Shown here: piece after piece, positions 9,259-18,961 of the stretch
Layout: the number at the start of each line of letters is the position of its first letter
Numbering within the stretch: the first letter of the stretch is position 1
NCBI GenBank assembly: GCA_008638225.1
Contig: VTPP01000008.1
Span: 1 to 43,177, forward strand
Reading direction: 5' to 3'
Length of the DNA stretch: 43,177 nucleotides
From: Pelagibacteraceae bacterium
GTDB lineage: Bacteria > Pseudomonadota > Alphaproteobacteria > Pelagibacterales > Pelagibacteraceae
Position numbers and translations under genes: made by a program
The notes under the pieces: generated by a model
Told to the model about the DNA's origin: nothing
Seen by the model: only the letters and a program-made list of their open reading frames with translations
Databases searched by the model: none

Positions 9259-9855
9259 ATGAAAATTGAATATTATTACAGTGTTGTTTCCCCATTTGCT
9301 TATCTTGGTATTAATAAATTTAAAGAATTAATTAAAAAATATTCATTAGAAGTAATAGAAAAACCATTCGATTTAGTGGGAAAAGTTTTTCCTGAAACAG
9401 GAGGTACACCTGTGCCAAAAAGACATCCAGCCAGACAAAAATACAGACTAATTGAATTGGAGAGATGGGCAAAAAAATTGAATATTAATTTAAACAAACA
9501 ACCAAAGTTTTTTCCTCCCTCAGATCCTCATAAAGCCGCTTTATTGACTATCGCTGCAATTAAAGCTGGAATTAGTATAGATTTTGGAAAAGAAGTTTTA
9601 ACAAAGGTATGGTCAGATGAGCAGGATATATCTCAAGACTCTGTTTTAGAGGATGTGTGTACAAAATTAAAATTAAATTTTAAGGAATTGCAAACAAAAT
9701 CAAATTCTGAAGAAGTTAAAAATATTTACTTATCTAATTCAAATGATGCAATCAATAAAGGGGTGTTTGGAGCTCCATCATTTATATTTAATAATGAGCT
9801 TTTTTGGGGTCAGGACAGACTTGATTTTTTAGAGGACAAGCTTAAATCTAACTAA
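9259..9855 (+). CDS. 2-hydroxychromene-2-carboxylate isomerase / kappa-class GST-like DsbA-fold protein
   Basis: A 198-residue protein of the DsbA-fold HCCA-isomerase/kappa-GST family. It opens with MKIEYYYSVVSPFAYLG, where SPFAYLG replaces the CxxC of DsbA with the serine used to activate glutathione. The C-terminal GVFGAPSFIFNNELFWGQDRLDFLE is the family's closing block, with the cis-proline loop and DRLDFLE tail. It has no signal peptide, so it is cytoplasmic. HCCA isomerase acts in naphthalene breakdown, but no aromatic-degradation genes are near and family names are often transferred loosely; a glutathione-dependent isomerase or reductase of unknown substrate is safer. The frame extends to a TTG at 9232, but ATG 9259 matches the family N-terminus. 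Confidence 0.8.
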   Translation: MKIEYYYSVVSPFAYLGINKFKELIKKYSLEVIEKPFDLVGKVFPETGGTPVPKRHPARQKYRLIELERWAKKLNINLNKQPKFFPPSDPHKAALLTIAAIKAGISIDFGKEVLTKVWSDEQDISQDSVLEDVCTKLKLNFKELQTKSNSEEVKNIYLSNSNDAINKGVFGAPSFIFNNELFWGQDRLDFLEDKLKSN

Positions 9856-9860
9856 ATTAA

Positions 9861-11201
9861 ATGCGTTTTTTTACAAAAATTTTGTGTTTTTGCATAGTCG
9901 TTTCTAATGCTTATGCAGAAGAAAATCTTTTTAAATCTTTAGCATCTTCTTATTTAAATAACCCTCAAATAAATTCTCAAAGAGAAAAAACAAAAGCTGT
10001 AGATGAAACATTAATTCAAGCATACAGTAATTTCAAACCAACTATTGAAGGATCTTTATCAAAAACTGACATTCAATATAAAAATTCAACAAATGCTAGC
10101 GGTACGGCAGTTGCTGATTCAGGGAATCAAACACAAACAAATTCTATAACAGTTACCCAAAAATTATTTCAGGGTATTTCAAATGCAAAAAAATATAATA
10201 AAGCAGTTGAGATCTCAAGGTATGAATTAAAAGAAGTGGAGCAGCAAGTTCTTTTTAGTACTGTCGAAGCTTTTACAGAAGTGCTTCTTTATGAAAAAGA
10301 AGTTTTGATAAATAAAGATAATTTAGATCTTTCTGATAAGCAGGTTGAATTAGATAAAGCCAAGTATAATAAGGGTATAGTGAAGCTTTCAGACTTAGCT
10401 CAATCAGAGTCTTCATTGGCATCAGCAAAAGCAAAATTATTAAGTTCAGAGAATGCATTGCAAACAAGCAAAAGTAACTTTAAAAACATTGTGGGTTATG
10501 CTCCTGAAAATCTTGCAACTCCTAATTTGGAAAGTTTTCAAATACCTGATTCATTGGAACAGGCAGTCAGTCTTGCTGAACAAAATAATACACAATTAAT
10601 AATAGCCCAATTAAAAATTCAAAAAGCTAATTACGATTTAAATTCCTCTGTGGAGAGTGCTTTTGCACCAAAAGCTTCTTTATCTTTTGAAATTTCCGAA
10701 AATGATGATTTTAGTTCCTCTTACGATAAGAGAACACAAACAGAAGCAAAAGCTACTGTTTCAATCCCAATTTATTCTGGTGGAAAAGGGTACTCTCAAG
10801 TAAAAGAAAAACAGGCGCTAAAAATTAGTGCTGATTTAGATTATACAGACGTTAAAAATAATACAACAAAAATTGCATCATCAGCCTGGTCTAATTTTAA
10901 ATTATCTCAAAGCAAATTAGATCTTGCTAAAGCACAATTGAAAGCAGCGGAAATTGCTTACGAAGGAATAATACAAGAGTATGAATCTGGACAAAGAACC
11001 ACGCTTGATGTTTTAAACTCTAGAGGTTTTTTACTTGAAGCTAGATTGAATTTAATTAACTCTGAAAGAAATGAGATTATTTCTAAATTTAATTTGTTGC
11101 TCGTTACGGGAAATCTGACTGCAAACTATCTTAAGTTAGAAGCCAAAATATACGATCCTAAAGAAATTTATAAAAAAAGCTGGATTCGTCACATTTTTTA
11201 A
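9861..11201 (+). CDS. tolC: TolC-family outer membrane efflux/secretion protein
   Basis: A 446-residue protein with a signal peptide (cleavage near AYA-EEN, after residue 19) and the duplicated long alpha-helical hairpins of TolC. The first repeat has the typical Asn-Pro-x-Ile near NNPQINSQREKTKA. The second ends with YESGQRTTLDVLNSRGFLLEARLNLINSE, matching the TolC 'G.rt.ldvL.a...l..a...l..a' block. TolC trimers form the outer-membrane exit duct for RND, MFS or type I systems. No inner-membrane or adaptor partner is adjacent, so it probably serves transporters encoded elsewhere. It starts 5 bp after the upstream gene and ends 111 bp before recA. Confidence 0.9.
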   Translation: MRFFTKILCFCIVVSNAYAEENLFKSLASSYLNNPQINSQREKTKAVDETLIQAYSNFKPTIEGSLSKTDIQYKNSTNASGTAVADSGNQTQTNSITVTQKLFQGISNAKKYNKAVEISRYELKEVEQQVLFSTVEAFTEVLLYEKEVLINKDNLDLSDKQVELDKAKYNKGIVKLSDLAQSESSLASAKAKLLSSENALQTSKSNFKNIVGYAPENLATPNLESFQIPDSLEQAVSLAEQNNTQLIIAQLKIQKANYDLNSSVESAFAPKASLSFEISENDDFSSSYDKRTQTEAKATVSIPIYSGGKGYSQVKEKQALKISADLDYTDVKNNTTKIASSAWSNFKLSQSKLDLAKAQLKAAEIAYEGIIQEYESGQRTTLDVLNSRGFLLEARLNLINSERNEIISKFNLLLVTGNLTANYLKLEAKIYDPKEIYKKSWIRHIF

Positions 11202-11312
11202 TAAAAAGTACAATAAAACAGTTACTTATTTTACAATTTGCAAATAAGAACAAAATGTGTACATTTAAATTATAGATTCGTTTAATAAAAAAACAAAAAA
11301 AAGGAAGAAAAA

Positions 11313-12449
11313 ATGAGCAAAAAAGAAGGTAATTTAAAAATAGTCAGCGAAGCGCACACTGACAGCAAAGAAAAACAAAAAGCATTAGATGCAGCAATTA
11401 GTCAAATAGATTCCAATTTCGGAAAAGGCTCAGTAATGAAGCTTGGTCAGCGTCATGTAATGGACATTGAATCCATTTCGACAGGATCATTAAGTCTTGA
11501 TATTGCTCTTGGAATAGGTGGTTTACCAAAAAGTAGAATTATTGAAATATATGGACCAGAATCTTCTGGAAAAACTACATTAGCTTTACAAGTTATTGCG
11601 GAAGCACAAAAAAGTGGGGGTGTTTGTGCATTTATAGATGCTGAGCATGCGCTAGATCCAAGTTACGCAAAAAAATTAGGTGTAGACACTGGAGAGCTTT
11701 TAATTTCTCAGCCCGACACAGGTGAACAGGCGTTAGAAATAACTGACACACTAGTCAGATCAGGAGCTATTTCTGTATTGGTAGTAGATTCGGTTGCAGC
11801 TTTAACGCCAAGAGCAGAGCTCGAAGGTGAAATGGGCGATCATCACATGGGTTTGCAAGCTAGATTAATGAGTCAGGCTCTTAGAAAGTTAACCGGAAGT
11901 ATTTCTAAATCAAATACAATGGTTATTTTTATAAACCAGATCCGAATGAAAATTGGTGTGATGTTTGGAAGTCCAGAAACAACTGCTGGAGGTAACGCGT
12001 TAAAATTTTATTCTTCTGTACGATTGGATATAAGAAGAATTGGCGCAATTAAAGACGGAGAAGAAATTGTTGGAAACCAAACAAGAGTAAAAGTGGTTAA
12101 AAACAAAGTCGCTCCACCATTTAAGGTAGTTGAATTTGACATTATGTATGGTCAAGGAATCAGTAAGACAGGAGAATTAATTGATCTAGGTGCAAAAGCT
12201 GACATAGTAGAAAAATCTGGAGCTTGGTATGCATACAAGGGTGAAAAAATAGGTCAAGGAAAAGAAAATGCTAAAGAGTATCTTAAAAACAATCCTGGAG
12301 TATCAGCTGAAATTGAAATGGCAATTAGAGCTAATGCTGGATTAATAGCCGACAAGATGTCCGGCAATCCATCTGCTGGAGAAAAAATTGAGGAAGTAAA
12401 AATTTCAAAAAAAAATGAAATAAGCAAAGAGTCTACAGAAGAAGAATAA
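11313..12449 (+). CDS. recA: RecA recombinase
   Basis: A 378-residue RecA, the ATP-dependent strand-exchange protein of homologous recombination and the co-protease of the SOS response. Walker A is GPESSGKT (81-88); [29 protein letters not shown] with loop L1, and [27 protein letters not shown] with loop L2 are all intact. The C-terminal tail is Lys/Glu rich, as is common. The RBS AAGGAAG sits 6 nt before ATG. The 111-bp leader region is AT-rich without a convincing SOS operator. A strong terminator follows, so it is probably transcribed alone. Confidence 0.99.
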   Translation: MSKKEGNLKIVSEAHTDSKEKQKALDAAISQIDSNFGKGSVMKLGQRHVMDIESISTGSLSLDIALGIGGLPKSRIIEIYGPESSGKTTLALQVIAEAQKSGGVCAFIDAEHALDPSYAKKLGVDTGELLISQPDTGEQALEITDTLVRSGAISVLVVDSVAALTPRAELEGEMGDHHMGLQARLMSQALRKLTGSISKSNTMVIFINQIRMKIGVMFGSPETTAGGNALKFYSSVRLDIRRIGAIKDGEEIVGNQTRVKVVKNKVAPPFKVVEFDIMYGQGISKTGELIDLGAKADIVEKSGAWYAYKGEKIGQGKENAKEYLKNNPGVSAEIEMAIRANAGLIADKMSGNPSAGEKIEEVKISKKNEISKESTEEE

Positions 12450-12481
12450 AATAACTTTATTATTAGCCATCTTAAAGTAAG

Positions 12482-12510
12482 CAAAGGCACCTAAATGGTG
12501 CCTTTGTCTT
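12482..12510 (+). terminator. recA: Intrinsic terminator of recA
   Basis: CAAAGGCACC (12482-12491) pairs perfectly with GGTGCCTTTG (12497-12506) around a 5-nt TAAAT loop and is followed by a TCTTTTC run. It lies 33 bp after the recA stop, separating recA from alaS. It is one of only two obvious hairpin terminators in the window. Confidence 0.9.
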
Positions 12511-12548
12511 TTCTGGACTTATATTTCAAAAGTTGTATTTATTGAAAT

Positions 12549-15233
12549 ATGTCAAAAAAGTCCCTTCATAATGTAAGAAAAACTTATAAAGATTTTTTTC
12601 AATCTAGTGGGCATGAAGTAGTAGAATCAAGTTCTTTGGTACCCCAAAACGATCCAACTTTAATGTTTGCCAATTCTGGCATGGTACAGTTTAAAAATGT
12701 TTTTACTGGTCTTGAAAAAAGGAATTATACTAAAGCAACAACATCGCAAAAATGCGTTCGAGCTGGCGGTAAACACAATGATTTAGAGAACGTTGGCTAC
12801 ACACCTAGACATCATACTTTTTTTGAAATGCTGGGAAATTTCTCATTCGGGGACTATTTTAAGGAACAGGCAATCACATATGCTTGGGAACTGATTACTA
12901 AAAATTTCCAACTACCAAAAGAAAAACTTTATATGACTGTATTTTCTGAAGATACAGAAGCTTATGATTTGTGGAGAAAAATTACAGGTTTTTCAGATAA
13001 CAAAATAATTAAGATCTCAACAAATGATAATTTTTGGTCTATGGGAGAAACTGGCCCATGTGGCCCATGTTCTGAAATTTTTTATGACCATGGAGTCAAT
13101 CTTAAAGGAGGACTGCCTGGAACGCTAGAACAAGATGGAGATCGATATGTAGAAATATGGAATCTGGTGTTTATGCAGTTTGAGCAAATTTCTAAAGATA
13201 AAAGAATTAATTTACCAAAACCATCTGTAGACACAGGCATGGGTTTAGAGCGTATGGCGGCAGTAATGCAAGGAACACATGATAACTATGAAATAGACCT
13301 GTTTAAGGAAATAATATCCTTTTCGGAGAATTTAATAAAAAAAACCTTCTCAGCTGATACAAGAGCAAGCTACAGAGTTATAGCGGATCATTTACGAGCT
13401 AGTGCATTTTTAATTTCCGATGGAGTTACACCATCCAATGAAGGTAGAGGTTATGTTTTAAGAAGAATTATGAGAAGAGCAATGAGGCATGCTCACACTT
13501 TGGGCAAAACAGACCCAGTTCTATTTGAAATACTACCTTGTTTAATTAATTTAATGAAAGATGAATATCCACAACTTGATACTGCTTATGCATTAATAAA
13601 AGAGACTTTATTAACTGAGGAAGAAAAATTCTCAATTATGCTAAAAAATGGATTAAAAATATTAGAAAATGAGATAACCAAGGTTACAAACAATACACTT
13701 CCAGGAACAGTAGCTTTTAAGCTTTATGATACGTATGGATTTCCAGTGGACTTAACTGAAGATGTGTTAAAAGAAAAAAAAATTAAAGTTAATCATTCTG
13801 AGTTTCAAGAGATTATTAGTCAAAAAAAACAAGAAGCTAGATCCTCATGGAAGGGAACAGGTTCGCAGGGAATAGATAAAGTTTGGTTTGAAATTAAAGA
13901 AAAATTTGGATCTACAGAATTTCTTGGCTATAATTTCAATAAATCTGAAGGAAAATTGATAGCAATTGTCAAAGACAATAGGATAGTACATTCGGCTAAA
14001 GCTGGAGATCTAGTCCAGTTAATATTTAATCAAACCCCATTCTATGCAGAATCTGGAGGTCAAATAGGGGACCAGGGTGATATTGTTTCTGGAGTAAATG
14101 CTTGTTTTGTTAGCGATACAAAAAAATTTTTTGGTGATTTGTTTGTTCATTATTGTGAAATAAAATCAGGAGAATTTACAAGTGGATTAGACGCTGTTCT
14201 TTCAGTAAATGAAAAAAGAAAAAACAATATAAAAGCTTATCACTCTGCCACTCATCTACTACATGCAGCATTAAGAAATACACTTGGGTTACATGTGGCT
14301 CAAAAAGGATCTTATGTTGGGCCTGACAGACTGCGATTTGATTTTAGCCATTCCAAATCTCTTAATAAAGACGAAATTGTAAAAATTAATCAAATTGTAA
14401 ATAATATAATTTCTTTAGGGGGCTTAGTTACAACAAAAATTATGTCTCCAAAAAAAGCTATAGAATTAGGAGCGATGGCTTTATTTGGAGAAAAATATGG
14501 AGAGGAGGTTAGGGTGGTGACGATGGGAAATAATAATAAAGTATTCTCAATAGAACTTTGTGGAGGAACGCATGTTTCTGACTTGTCAGAAATAGGTGAC
14601 TTTCAGATTATCAATGAATCATCTATTGCCTCTGGAGTTAGAAGAATAGAGGCCCTTAGAAGTAATGAACTTTTAGATTATAAAAATTTATTGGACAAGT
14701 CATACAAAGAAAAAGAAAAAAATTTATTATCTCAAATAAAAAAATTAGAGGATAAAATTATTTTGTTAAACGGTGATATTAAACAATTTTCCGAATTTGG
14801 CTTGTTGGATAGGTTAGCAAAATTAAATAATTTTTTTGATATTTTAAATAAACAAAATATTCTAAAAAGCCCTGATAAAAATATTATTGAAGATCATAAA
14901 ATAAATAATCTAGTAATTAGATTTCAGTACATTTATGGTTTGTCCAGCAAAGATTTAAGGTCCATCGTAGATGATGCAAAAAAAGATTTTTCAAACATTG
15001 TTATTATTGTTTTTAGCGAAATTGACGGTAAATTAAGTTTAGCCGTTGGGGTTTCAAATAATTTACTAGAAAAGTTTGATGCTTCATCTTTAATCAAAAA
15101 AATATCATTGTTAGTAAATGGAAAAGGTGGAGGGGGTAGAAAAGATTTTGCTCAAGCCGGGGGGGAAATTCAACCAGATATCAGATCTATTTACAAATTA
15201 ATTTTAAACGAAATTAAGAATCTGGTTAACTAA
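12549..15233 (+). CDS. alaS: Alanyl-tRNA synthetase
   Basis: An 894-residue class II aminoacyl-tRNA synthetase that charges tRNA-Ala and edits mischarged Ser/Gly. The N-terminal catalytic domain shows class II motifs (NSGMVQFKNVFTG; RAGGKHNDLENVGYTPRHHTFFEMLGNFSFGDYFK; the ETGPCGPCSEIFYD region). The editing domain has the zinc site His565, His569 (HSATH), Cys671 and His675 (CGGTH), nearly the E. coli numbering. The C-terminal domain ends with the GKGGGGRKDFAQAGG glycine-rich motif. Weak promoter-like boxes (TGGACT/TATTTA at 12514-12541) lie just upstream and would give a leaderless message. It ends in a 4-nt stop overlap with the convergent GT9 gene. Confidence 0.99.
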   Translation: MSKKSLHNVRKTYKDFFQSSGHEVVESSSLVPQNDPTLMFANSGMVQFKNVFTGLEKRNYTKATTSQKCVRAGGKHNDLENVGYTPRHHTFFEMLGNFSFGDYFKEQAITYAWELITKNFQLPKEKLYMTVFSEDTEAYDLWRKITGFSDNKIIKISTNDNFWSMGETGPCGPCSEIFYDHGVNLKGGLPGTLEQDGDRYVEIWNLVFMQFEQISKDKRINLPKPSVDTGMGLERMAAVMQGTHDNYEIDLFKEIISFSENLIKKTFSADTRASYRVIADHLRASAFLISDGVTPSNEGRGYVLRRIMRRAMRHAHTLGKTDPVLFEILPCLINLMKDEYPQLDTAYALIKETLLTEEEKFSIMLKNGLKILENEITKVTNNTLPGTVAFKLYDTYGFPVDLTEDVLKEKKIKVNHSEFQEIISQKKQEARSSWKGTGSQGIDKVWFEIKEKFGSTEFLGYNFNKSEGKLIAIVKDNRIVHSAKAGDLVQLIFNQTPFYAESGGQIGDQGDIVSGVNACFVSDTKKFFGDLFVHYCEIKSGEFTSGLDAVLSVNEKRKNNIKAYHSATHLLHAALRNTLGLHVAQKGSYVGPDRLRFDFSHSKSLNKDEIVKINQIVNNIISLGGLVTTKIMSPKKAIELGAMALFGEKYGEEVRVVTMGNNNKVFSIELCGGTHVSDLSEIGDFQIINESSIASGVRRIEALRSNELLDYKNLLDKSYKEKEKNLLSQIKKLEDKIILLNGDIKQFSEFGLLDRLAKLNNFFDILNKQNILKSPDKNIIEDHKINNLVIRFQYIYGLSSKDLRSIVDDAKKDFSNIVIIVFSEIDGKLSLAVGVSNNLLEKFDASSLIKKISLLVNGKGGGGRKDFAQAGGEIQPDIRSIYKLILNEIKNLVN

Positions 15234-16216
15234 ATTTTATCAATTATAAACTCAATTATTTTTTTAGAAGTAAGTAGTTTAATGTTTGTATTCTCATCTT
15301 CACAATCATAAATAAAGACATTTTCTCGAAGTGGTTTAAATTTTTTTGAGTTTTTGTAGAAAAAACAAAAAAGTTTTTTACTGCTTAGACCAAGCATATG
15401 CATCACACCGTTATCAATTGTAACATTGAATTCCATGCTATTGGCTAAAGCGATTACAAGAGATGGATTTTTAAGTTCAGTTTTTGCAAGATGTTCCGGA
15501 AAATATGCTTTCGGCAATTTATTTTTTATTTCAGTTATTTCTTCATTATTTTTTTCTTCAATAAAAAATACAGGTATATAATTTTTATCCACAAAATATT
15601 GGGCTGTTTTAATTATTTCTACTAACTGAATTTCCTTACTTCTTGTTGGGTGACCAGCTTTAATTGAAAACCCAATATATTTTTTTGTACTATCTATAAG
15701 TCTCTTTGCTTCCCTCTCGTATATATCGTTAATTTCAATATTGTAATTTTGAAAATTAATTTTTTTATTTAAAAATTTCTCTAAGTACATAAACACTCTT
15801 GTTTGAGTATGAGTTTTTTTGCTTAAATATATTAATGGATTGCTTAATAATCCACGCATAGCAAAAGTTAAGAAATATTTATGTGGTATTTGTTTGTATA
15901 TTAACGAATTCCTAATCTTGGATTGATTGTCTATGATTAGGTCATATTTTTGTTCAACTTTGATAATTTTGCTAAAAAAATGATTTAATCTAAATCCATA
16001 ATATAATGGGTAGTGTTTTATGGTCGTGACATTAAGTGGTTTTAATGATTTTAAAGTGGTCTCAAACCAAAAATTATTTGAATCATTTCCATAATAATTT
16101 ATGTTTGGGTTGTTAAACTCTTTATCAAGTAATTTAAAAATTTTTAAAAATTGTAAAGCATCGCCGATACCACCACCGGCATTAATAATTAAGATATTTT
16201 TTATTTTTTCTTGCAA
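15230..16216 (-). CDS. Glycosyltransferase family 9 (ADP-heptose:LPS heptosyltransferase-like)
   Basis: A 328-residue GT-B fold protein. The N-terminal ILIINAGGGIGDALQFLKIFKLL is the GT9 opening (usually G.iGD.l...P). The C-terminal half has the family's nucleotide-sugar site: IGFSIKAGHPTRSKEIQ, then VTIDNGVMHMLGLSSKKLFCFF around 265-286 with the D-x-G-x-x-H pattern. GT9 enzymes add heptose or related sugars to the LPS core on the cytoplasmic face of the inner membrane. Whether heptose is used here is uncertain, since no heptose-synthesis gene is in view. It starts 3 bp after the icd stop, so it is probably co-transcribed with icd. The TAG stop overlaps the alaS TAA. Confidence 0.75.
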   Translation of the reverse strand: MQEKIKNILIINAGGGIGDALQFLKIFKLLDKEFNNPNINYYGNDSNNFWFETTLKSLKPLNVTTIKHYPLYYGFRLNHFFSKIIKVEQKYDLIIDNQSKIRNSLIYKQIPHKYFLTFAMRGLLSNPLIYLSKKTHTQTRVFMYLEKFLNKKINFQNYNIEINDIYEREAKRLIDSTKKYIGFSIKAGHPTRSKEIQLVEIIKTAQYFVDKNYIPVFFIEEKNNEEITEIKNKLPKAYFPEHLAKTELKNPSLVIALANSMEFNVTIDNGVMHMLGLSSKKLFCFFYKNSKKFKPLRENVFIYDCEDENTNIKLLTSKKIIEFIIDKI

Positions 16217-16219
16217 ACT

Positions 16220-17434
16220 TTATTGAAGTTTACTTTGGAGGTTTTTATTTATTGCTTCTAAAAAATTATTTGTAGTTAGAAACTTTTGATCTCGACTAAT
16301 TAATACAGCTAAATCTTTTGTCATTTCTCCGTTTACAACAGTTTCAATACACGTTTCTTCTAAAGCATTTGCAAATTTTGTTAATTCTTCATTTCCATCA
16401 AGTTTTCCTCTATGCGCTAAACCCTTTGTCCACGCAAAAATTGATGCAATTGGATTTGTGGAAGTCTCGTTACCTTTTTGATATTCCCTATAGTGTCTAG
16501 TAACAGTTCCATGTGCAGCTTCAGACTCAACTGTTTTTCCATCCGGTGTCATCAAAACGCTAGTCATTAGTCCCAAAGAACCATAGCCTTGGGCAACAGT
16601 ATCGCATTGAACATCGCCGTCATAATTTTTGCATGCCCACACATAACCACCGCTCCATTTCATAGCGCAAGCAACCATATCATCTATAAGTCTATGTTCG
16701 TAAGTAAGTTTGTGCTTTTGAAACTCTGTTTTAAATTCTTTATTAAACACCTCCTGGAATAGGTCTTTAAATCTTCCATCATATGTTTTTAAAATTGTAT
16801 TTTTTGTAGAAAGATAAACTGGCCATTTCCTAAGCAGTCCATAATTCATACATGATCTTGCAAAATCTTTTATTGAATCATCTAAATTGTACATAGATAA
16901 GGCAACTCCAGAACTTGGAAAATTGAACACTTCGTGTTCCAACGAATCTTTTCCATCTTCGGATGTCCATTTAATAGTCAACTTACCTTTACCAGGAACT
17001 TTAAAATCTGTAGCTCTATACTGATCACCAAAAGCATGTCTACCGATGACAATTGGATCTGTCCAACCAGGAACAAGTCTTGGCACATTTTTACAAATAA
17101 TTGGTTCTCTAAAAATTGTTCCTCCTAAAATATTTCTTATTGTACCATTAGGAGACTTCCACATTTTTTTTAGCTTAAACTCTTCAACTCTTGCCTCGTC
17201 CGGCGTTATTGTTGCACATTTAACGCCAACCCCATATTTTTTTATTTCATTGGCACTATCTATTGTAATTTGATCGTTAGTTTTATCTCTACTTTCCATA
17301 CTTAAATCAAAATATTTAAGATCTATATCTAAATAAGGTAGAATTAATTTTTGCTTGATAAAATCCCAGATGATTCTAGTCATCTCGTCACCATCTAGCT
17401 CTACTACTGGATTTTTAACTTTAATTTTTGCCAT
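16220..17434 (-). CDS. icd: NADP-dependent isocitrate dehydrogenase (type II, eukaryote-like)
   Basis: A 404-residue enzyme that oxidises isocitrate to 2-oxoglutarate and CO2 with NADP+ in the TCA cycle, a main NADPH source. It is the dimeric type II form typical of Alphaproteobacteria and mitochondria: [19 protein letters not shown] (9-27), substrate site SPNGTIRN (94-101), Arg109 and Arg132, then [26 protein letters not shown] with the metal aspartates, and [12 protein letters not shown] for NADP. It differs from the E. coli kinase-regulated form. It is divergent from psd (59 bp). Confidence 0.98.
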   Translation of the reverse strand: MAKIKVKNPVVELDGDEMTRIIWDFIKQKLILPYLDIDLKYFDLSMESRDKTNDQITIDSANEIKKYGVGVKCATITPDEARVEEFKLKKMWKSPNGTIRNILGGTIFREPIICKNVPRLVPGWTDPIVIGRHAFGDQYRATDFKVPGKGKLTIKWTSEDGKDSLEHEVFNFPSSGVALSMYNLDDSIKDFARSCMNYGLLRKWPVYLSTKNTILKTYDGRFKDLFQEVFNKEFKTEFQKHKLTYEHRLIDDMVACAMKWSGGYVWACKNYDGDVQCDTVAQGYGSLGLMTSVLMTPDGKTVESEAAHGTVTRHYREYQKGNETSTNPIASIFAWTKGLAHRGKLDGNEELTKFANALEETCIETVVNGEMTKDLAVLISRDQKFLTTNNFLEAINKNLQSKLQ

Positions 17435-17455
17435 GCTATTATTTTAAAAAAATCT

Positions 17456-17483
17456 GTTATATAGATGTAGTTAATATAAGCAA
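17456..17483 (-). promoter_or_regulatory. icd: Candidate icd promoter
   Basis: On the minus strand TTGCTT (plus 17478-17483) is followed after 16 bp by TATAAC (plus 17456-17461), about 22 bp upstream of the icd ATG. The -10 box matches five of six consensus bases; the -35 is weak. Confidence 0.45.
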
Positions 17484-17493
17484 TTATAAATAA

Positions 17494-18147
17494 ATGTTAG
17501 AAATAATTTTTCCAAAAATTCATAAAGAAGGTATAAAAATATTAACTATTACTCTTATAGTCAATTTTTTTATTTTTTTCTTATCTAATACTTTAGGATT
17601 TTTAGGAATTATTTTAAATATCTGGGTTTATTATTTTTTTAGAGATCCTGATAGAGTAGCAATAAACGATAATAGTTATTTAGTTAGCCCAGCCGATGGA
17701 AAAATAAGTATGATCACACAGTGCAAGGGACCAAAAGAAGTTGGCTTGGATTCAAAAGAGTTTATTAGAGTAAGCGTGTTTATGAATGTGTTTAATTGTC
17801 ATGTAAATAGAGTTCCACTTGAATGCTCTGTCCAAGAGATTTTTTATAAACCAGGGAAATTTATCAATGCTTCTTTAGATAAAGCCAGTGAGCATAATGA
17901 AAGAAATATATTAAAAGTAAAATCTTTAAGTGGAGATGAATTTGGGATTGTACAAATTGCAGGTCTAGTTGCAAGGCGGATTGTTTGCGAAATAGAACCA
18001 GGAAATAGTTTGGGTCAAGGCGAAAGGTTTGGAATTATTCGTTTTGGAAGTAGAGTTGATTTATATTTTGATAGTAGTTATCAATTACTTGCAAAAGTAG
18101 GACAATCCGTTGTAGCAGGTGAATCTTTATTGGCTAAGAAAAAATAA
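17494..18147 (+). CDS. psd: Phosphatidylserine decarboxylase proenzyme (short, Psd-A type)
   Basis: A 217-residue membrane-associated enzyme that converts phosphatidylserine to phosphatidylethanolamine. One or two N-terminal hydrophobic segments (about 15-48) anchor it. The catalytic features are VSPADGK (Asp68), NVFNCHVNRVP (His103), SEHNERN (His134) and the self-cleavage site in RFGSRVDLYF: cleavage at Gly185/Ser186 would turn the serine into the pyruvoyl group. The length matches the short alphaproteobacterial class, not the 320-residue E. coli form. It lies 14 bp upstream of pssA, which makes its substrate, an operon for phosphatidylethanolamine. Confidence 0.96.
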   Translation: MLEIIFPKIHKEGIKILTITLIVNFFIFFLSNTLGFLGIILNIWVYYFFRDPDRVAINDNSYLVSPADGKISMITQCKGPKEVGLDSKEFIRVSVFMNVFNCHVNRVPLECSVQEIFYKPGKFINASLDKASEHNERNILKVKSLSGDEFGIVQIAGLVARRIVCEIEPGNSLGQGERFGIIRFGSRVDLYFDSSYQLLAKVGQSVVAGESLLAKKK

Positions 18148-18161
18148 ATAGATTATTATTC

Positions 18162-18941
18162 ATGAAAAAAGCTGTTAGTATTAGAGCTGTTATACCGAAT
18201 GTTATAACTGTACTAGCTTTGTGCCTAGGTCTTACTGCAATTAAATTTACTTTAGTTCAAAATTTTCATTATGCAGTTATATGTGTAACTTTGGCTGCTG
18301 TATTAGATGCTGCTGACGGGAGAATTGCAAGATTAATTAAAGGTACTTCAAAATTTGGCGCTGAGCTAGATTCGTTGGTTGATTTTGTTAACTTTGGTGT
18401 AGCACCCGCTCTGATTATTTATATATGGGAATTAAATATGTATGGAAATTTAGGTTGGCTAGCCACACTTCTTTTTGTAATTTGTTGTTGCTTGAGGTTA
18501 GCAAGATTTAATGTTTCTTCAGTAGTAACTAAAAGTCCATGGTTAGAAAATTTTTTTACAGGAGTTCCTTCGCCAGCTGGAGCTGGTATTTTATTATTAC
18601 CTGTTATTTTGAGCTTAAGCAATTTTTCTAATTCAATAACACAAATAAATAATGTGTCTTTATCCGTTGTATTAATAACTTCATTTTTAATGATAAGCAA
18701 AATACCAACTTATGCATTTAAAAAATTCAAAGTTACTAAACCAATTATTTTATTAGTAATGGTAATATCCGGGTTAGTCTTTGGCTTCTTAATCAATTAT
18801 ACTTTTGAGACATTATTTGTAGTTGGAATACTGTACTTGCTTTCTATACCAGTTAGTTTCTTTCACTATAAAATAGTAAAAAAAAAGCACAATTTAAAAA
18901 TAAGCTCAAAAGATAGTTTGATTTCAGACGATCTTTTATAA
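18162..18941 (+). CDS. pssA: CDP-diacylglycerol--serine O-phosphatidyltransferase
   Basis: A 259-residue integral membrane enzyme of the CDP-alcohol phosphatidyltransferase family. It joins CDP-diacylglycerol and L-serine to give phosphatidylserine, the substrate of Psd just upstream. The full family signature is present: Asp49, Asp52-Gly, Ala-Arg57, Gly66, Asp70 and Asp74 (D-x2-DG-x2-AR-x8-G-x3-D-x3-D). About six to eight hydrophobic helices follow, with a basic, soluble C-terminus after about residue 240. The polytopic type II form is the usual alphaproteobacterial one. rlmE follows after 20 bp. Confidence 0.95.
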   Translation: MKKAVSIRAVIPNVITVLALCLGLTAIKFTLVQNFHYAVICVTLAAVLDAADGRIARLIKGTSKFGAELDSLVDFVNFGVAPALIIYIWELNMYGNLGWLATLLFVICCCLRLARFNVSSVVTKSPWLENFFTGVPSPAGAGILLLPVILSLSNFSNSITQINNVSLSVVLITSFLMISKIPTYAFKKFKVTKPIILLVMVISGLVFGFLINYTFETLFVVGILYLLSIPVSFFHYKIVKKKHNLKISSKDSLISDDLL

Positions 18942-18961
18942 TCAAGCAATATTTTAGTACT

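Noticed and set aside
11248..11262. GAAC-N7-GTAC upstream of recA as an alphaproteobacterial LexA (SOS) box
   Set aside because: The usual site is GAAC-N7-GAAC or GTTC-N7-GTTC; the second half here is mismatched and no lexA is in the window. In AT-rich DNA this is too weak to call.
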